Assembly: GCF_003051005.1 (NCBI RefSeq) | Contig: NZ_QAOW01000003.1 | Span: 310,001 to 374,000 of the forward strand | Source: Rhodococcus sp. OK519 | Lineage (GTDB): Bacteria; Actinomycetota; Actinomycetes; Mycobacteriales; Mycobacteriaceae | DNA: 64,000 nucleotides | Direction of reading: 5' to 3' | Shown: one piece after another, positions 61,943 through 64,000 of the stretch | Numbering within the stretch: the first letter of the stretch is position 1 | How the letters are laid out: each line of letters begins with the position of its first letter | Notes under the pieces: model-generated | What the model saw: only the letters and a program-made list of their open reading frames with translations | Databases searched by the model: none | What the model was told of the DNA's origin: nothing | Translations under genes and position numbers: made by a program

Positions 61943-61985
61943 ACGACGAGGGATCGGGCCAGAGTAATTCCCGAACCAATCCTGG

Positions 61986-62798
61986 TCAGGCGAGGAGTTC
62001 TTCGAGGTATCGGGCGACGCCGTCGTCGTCGTTCGACGGCAGCACCCGGTCCGCGAGCGCACGGACCTCGGGTAGCGCGTTCTCCGGGCACAGCGCGGTT
62101 CCACCCCAGAGAAGCATCGGGATGTCGTTCACCGCATCCCCGATCACCGCAACTTCCTCGGCCGTGAGGCCTCTCGTCGCGCACAACCGGGCGAGGGCAC
62201 TGGCCTTGGACACCCCCGTCGCCGCCATCTCGATGTACGGCGCACCCGAGTGGGTCAGCTCGACGCCGTCCACCCCCGCCGCGACCGCGAGCCGGTACAA
62301 CTCGCGGCTGGGCATCTCGGGATGCCGCGCGACGATCTTGACCATCGGCTCGCCCATTCGCGGCAGTCGCTCCTCGAGGATCATCTCGTCGAGCGTGCGA
62401 TGGTGGTCGGCGTAGTCGCACAGCGCCGCGTACTCGGGTTCGGCCACGAACGTCGTCGGCCCGACGTTGGCGAACACCGCCCCCGGCACGAGCGTGCGGA
62501 CACGTTCCATCGCCGCGAGCGCCTCGGTGACCTCGATCGAGACGGTGCCGGTGATCTCGGGTGTGCCGTCGGCAAGGTCCAGGGTGACGGCGCCGTTGGC
62601 GCAGATCGCCTCCCCACGGAAGCCGCACGACCGCGCCAGGGCGTCCACCGAGTGCCGGGCACGCGCGGTCGCCCACACCACCTCGATTCCGGCGTCACGC
62701 GCGGCCGCCATCGCCCGCGCCGTCCGCGGCGACACCGTTCGGTCGGACCGCAGCAGGGTCCCGTCGAGGTCGGAGGCCACCAGTCTGATTCGCGTCAC
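61986..62798 (-). CDS. HAD-superfamily hydrolase, Cof-type phosphatase
   Basis: The 270-residue protein has motif I DLDGTLLRSD (nucleophile Asp10, acid Asp12), WATARARH for motif II, KASALARL with the motif III lysine region, and GDAVNDIPML for motif IV. A type IIB cap lies between, as in Cof-like sugar-phosphate phosphatases. GTG at 62798 is the likely start, giving VTRIRLVASDLDGT. Substrate unknown. It lies 90 bp upstream of (and in line with) the ScbR-like gene. Confidence 0.9.
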   Translation of the reverse strand: MTRIRLVASDLDGTLLRSDRTVSPRTARAMAAARDAGIEVVWATARARHSVDALARSCGFRGEAICANGAVTLDLADGTPEITGTVSIEVTEALAAMERVRTLVPGAVFANVGPTTFVAEPEYAALCDYADHHRTLDEMILEERLPRMGEPMVKIVARHPEMPSRELYRLAVAAGVDGVELTHSGAPYIEMAATGVSKASALARLCATRGLTAEEVAVIGDAVNDIPMLLWGGTALCPENALPEVRALADRVLPSNDDDGVARYLEELLA

Positions 62799-62856
62799 GT
62801 GTGAATGATCCCAGCACCGTGCCGTGGCGCCCACTCAGCCGGCGCGGGGCGACAGA

Positions 62857-63324
62857 TCATGCCGAGTTCACCTCCTGCCAGGACCGGTAGACGTCGACGG
62901 CGTCCTCACGCGGCTGGTAGCGCATGGGCAGCCGGCGGTCCTGCCAGGACTTGGCGAACTCGTCGTAGAACGTGGCGAGTTCGAAGTACTTGCGGTCGTC
63001 CACGTAGTAGGGCGCGTAATCCTCGCGAGTGGTGAGGAAGACGACCTCGTCCGGGGAGCAGTAGTACAGCGATCCCAGGCACATCGGACAGGGGTGGGCA
63101 AGAACGTAGATGGTGGTACCGGTCAGGTGCTCGGTGCCCGCCCTGGTGCATGCCTCGCGGATGGCGAGGATCTCCGCATGGGCGGTGGGGTCGCCGGTCT
63201 GGACTACCTTGTTGGGGCTCTCGGCGAGGATCTTGCCGTCCTTGACGATGACGGTTGCGAACGGTCGCCCGCCCTCCGCGACGTTCTGGCGGGCTATGTC
63301 GATGGTGCGCTGGACGAAGTCCAT
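62857..63324 (-). CDS. Cytidine/deoxycytidylate deaminase-fold nucleobase deaminase (guanine deaminase-like)
   Basis: The 155-residue zinc enzyme has HAE (His49, Glu51) and PCPMC (Cys79, Cys82), the complete metal and proton-shuttle set. The opening MDFVQRTIDIARQNVAEGGRPFATVIVKDG resembles bacterial guanine or cytosine deaminases. ATG at 63324 follows CCGGAG. A hairpin separates it from the upstream cyanase gene, 103 bp away on the same strand. Substrate may be a purine, pyrimidine or other amino-heterocycle. Confidence 0.88.
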   Translation of the reverse strand: MDFVQRTIDIARQNVAEGGRPFATVIVKDGKILAESPNKVVQTGDPTAHAEILAIREACTRAGTEHLTGTTIYVLAHPCPMCLGSLYYCSPDEVVFLTTREDYAPYYVDDRKYFELATFYDEFAKSWQDRRLPMRYQPREDAVDVYRSWQEVNSA

Positions 63325-63356
63325 GGAATTCTCCGGAAGTGGAAGGGGGGCACGGG

Positions 63357-63392
63357 CGGGGTGGGCCGGAAGGCTGGTTCCGGCCCACCCCG
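63357..63392 (-). terminator. Terminator after cynS
   Basis: A perfect 15-bp GC-rich stem (63357-63371 with 63378-63392) and a 6-base loop lie 35 bp past the cynS stop. It may only attenuate, because the deaminase gene follows in the same direction. Confidence 0.78.
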
Positions 63393-63427
63393 TTGCCGCC
63401 TGTCTGTGACGCCGACTCGCCGTCGGA

Positions 63428-63898
63428 TCAGAACGGCTTGGTCGGCAGGTACTTGCCGTCCAATGTGATGACGGCCCGCTCGCCGCCTTCAGGATCGGCG
63501 ACCTTCTGCACGTCGAGTTTGAAGTTGATCGCGGAGATGATGCCGTCGCCGAACTGCTCGTGGACCAGGGCCTTGAGCGTGGTGCCGTAGACCTGCAGCA
63601 TCTCGTAGAAGCGGTAGATCGTCGGGTCGGTGGGGATGCCGCCGGGGATCGAGCCGCGAGTCGGGACGGCCTGGAGCAGCAGTGTCGCTTCGTCGTCCAA
63701 GCCCAGCAGCTGGACGACCGCCTCGGCGGACTTCTCCGGCAACGGGTGCTGGCCGAGGACGGCAGCGGTGGTGAAGGCCACCGACAGTCCGGAAGCGTCG
63801 GCGATCTGCTGCCAGGAGAGGTTCTTTCGGATCTTGGCGTCGACCGCGGCGGTGGCGATGGCCTGACGGGCGGTGGGGTCGAACTGGGCGTGCATCAT
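63428..63898 (-). CDS. cynS: Cyanate hydratase (cyanase)
   Basis: The 156-residue enzyme equals the E. coli protein in length. The catalytic residues fall at the same numbers: Arg96, Glu99 and Ser122. The C-terminal half ([20 protein letters not shown] to the end GKYLPTKPF) is almost identical to E. coli CynS. It converts cyanate and bicarbonate to ammonia and CO2. ATG at 63898 is chosen (GAAGGAAG upstream, MMHAQFDP) over a TTG 66 bases earlier that overlaps the preceding gene. Confidence 0.97.
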   Translation of the reverse strand: MMHAQFDPTARQAIATAAVDAKIRKNLSWQQIADASGLSVAFTTAAVLGQHPLPEKSAEAVVQLLGLDDEATLLLQAVPTRGSIPGGIPTDPTIYRFYEMLQVYGTTLKALVHEQFGDGIISAINFKLDVQKVADPEGGERAVITLDGKYLPTKPF

Positions 63899-63960
63899 GA
63901 TCGGAACTTCCTTCTCTTCGATGGACCACTTCACGACGTGAGGTGGCAAGTGGGTGGCGG

Positions 63961-64000
63961 TCAAGCCGCCAGCGCGGAGCCGGTGGTCGCCAGTTCCTCG
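63961..64000 (-). CDS. C-terminal end of an unidentified gene upstream of cynS (partial)
   Basis: In one minus-strand frame the last 40 bases read [12 protein letters not shown] then TGA at 63961-63963. The rest lies outside the window. Its stop is 62 bp before the cynS start, suggesting an operon; a cyanate or amine transporter would be usual, but nothing can be identified from 12 residues. Confidence 0.35.
   Translation of the reverse strand, partial: EELATTGSALAA

Overview
The window is high-GC actinobacterial DNA. Gene content and order match the large cholesterol-catabolism locus of the mycolate-forming actinobacteria, roughly the M. tuberculosis Rv3489-Rv3564 stretch. Rhodococcus, or a close relative, is the best guess. 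Reasons are the KstR- and KstR2-type operators, a complete mce4 steroid-import operon, a 'rhodococcal insoluble domain' type protein, and accessory genes (nitronate monooxygenase-like, stand-alone CYP102-like P450, GNAT fusion, cyanase) that M. tuberculosis lacks at this place. The species cannot be fixed from the window. No rRNA, tRNA, CRISPR array, transposase or prophage gene was seen.

Layout. 1-1.7 kb: an ABC exporter half with a badly degenerate ATPase, cut by the window edge. 1.8-3.5 kb: a small conserved protein and otsA. 3.6-13.8 kb (minus strand): yrbE4A-yrbE4B-mce4A-F-mam4A-mam4B, almost all translationally coupled, encoding the Mce4 steroid importer without its ATPase. 13.8-33.7 kb: KstR-type sterol side-chain genes. 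These are hsd4A, fdxD, fadE26-fadE27-fadD17, fadD19 plus an NPD-type flavoprotein, echA19, a TetR-thiolase-SDR cassette, an F420-type oxidoreductase, the OB-fold/ltp4/ltp3 aldolase operon, and cyp125. 33.8-36.3 kb: fadA5, ddn and an unusual GyrA-like/GNAT fusion. 36.3-41.6 kb: KstR2-type ring C/D genes (two SDRs, echA20, ipdA, ipdB, ipdC).

41.7-51.4 kb is an accessory block that splits the ring C/D genes. It holds a three-gene envelope-like module (ParA-like protein without P-loop lysines, single-pass membrane protein, glycine-zipper secreted protein), a DUF2277 protein, a CYP102-type P450, a hydrolase-LuxR fusion with a methyltransferase, an SBF transporter, and an oxidoreductase/TetR pair with a clear operator. 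51.4-61.2 kb resumes ring C/D degradation: fadA6, kstR2, ipdF, fadE30, fadD3, a crotonase, fadE31, fadE32, fadE33. 61.2-64 kb: a gamma-butyrolactone-receptor-like TetR, a HAD phosphatase, a cytidine/guanine-deaminase-fold enzyme, and cyanase.

How they work together (established for homologues): Mce4 imports sterols. CYP125 oxidises C26, and FadD19/FadD17 make side-chain CoA thioesters. FadE26-27, EchA19, Hsd4A, FadA5 and the Ltp aldolases shorten the side chain. FadD3 activates the C/D-ring propionate HIP. IpdF, FadE30/33, IpdC, EchA20, IpdAB and FadA6 then degrade rings C and D. Eight KstR-like boxes and three KstR2-like boxes seen directly in the sequence sit at the expected promoters. kstD, kshAB, hsaACDB and kstR are not in the window.
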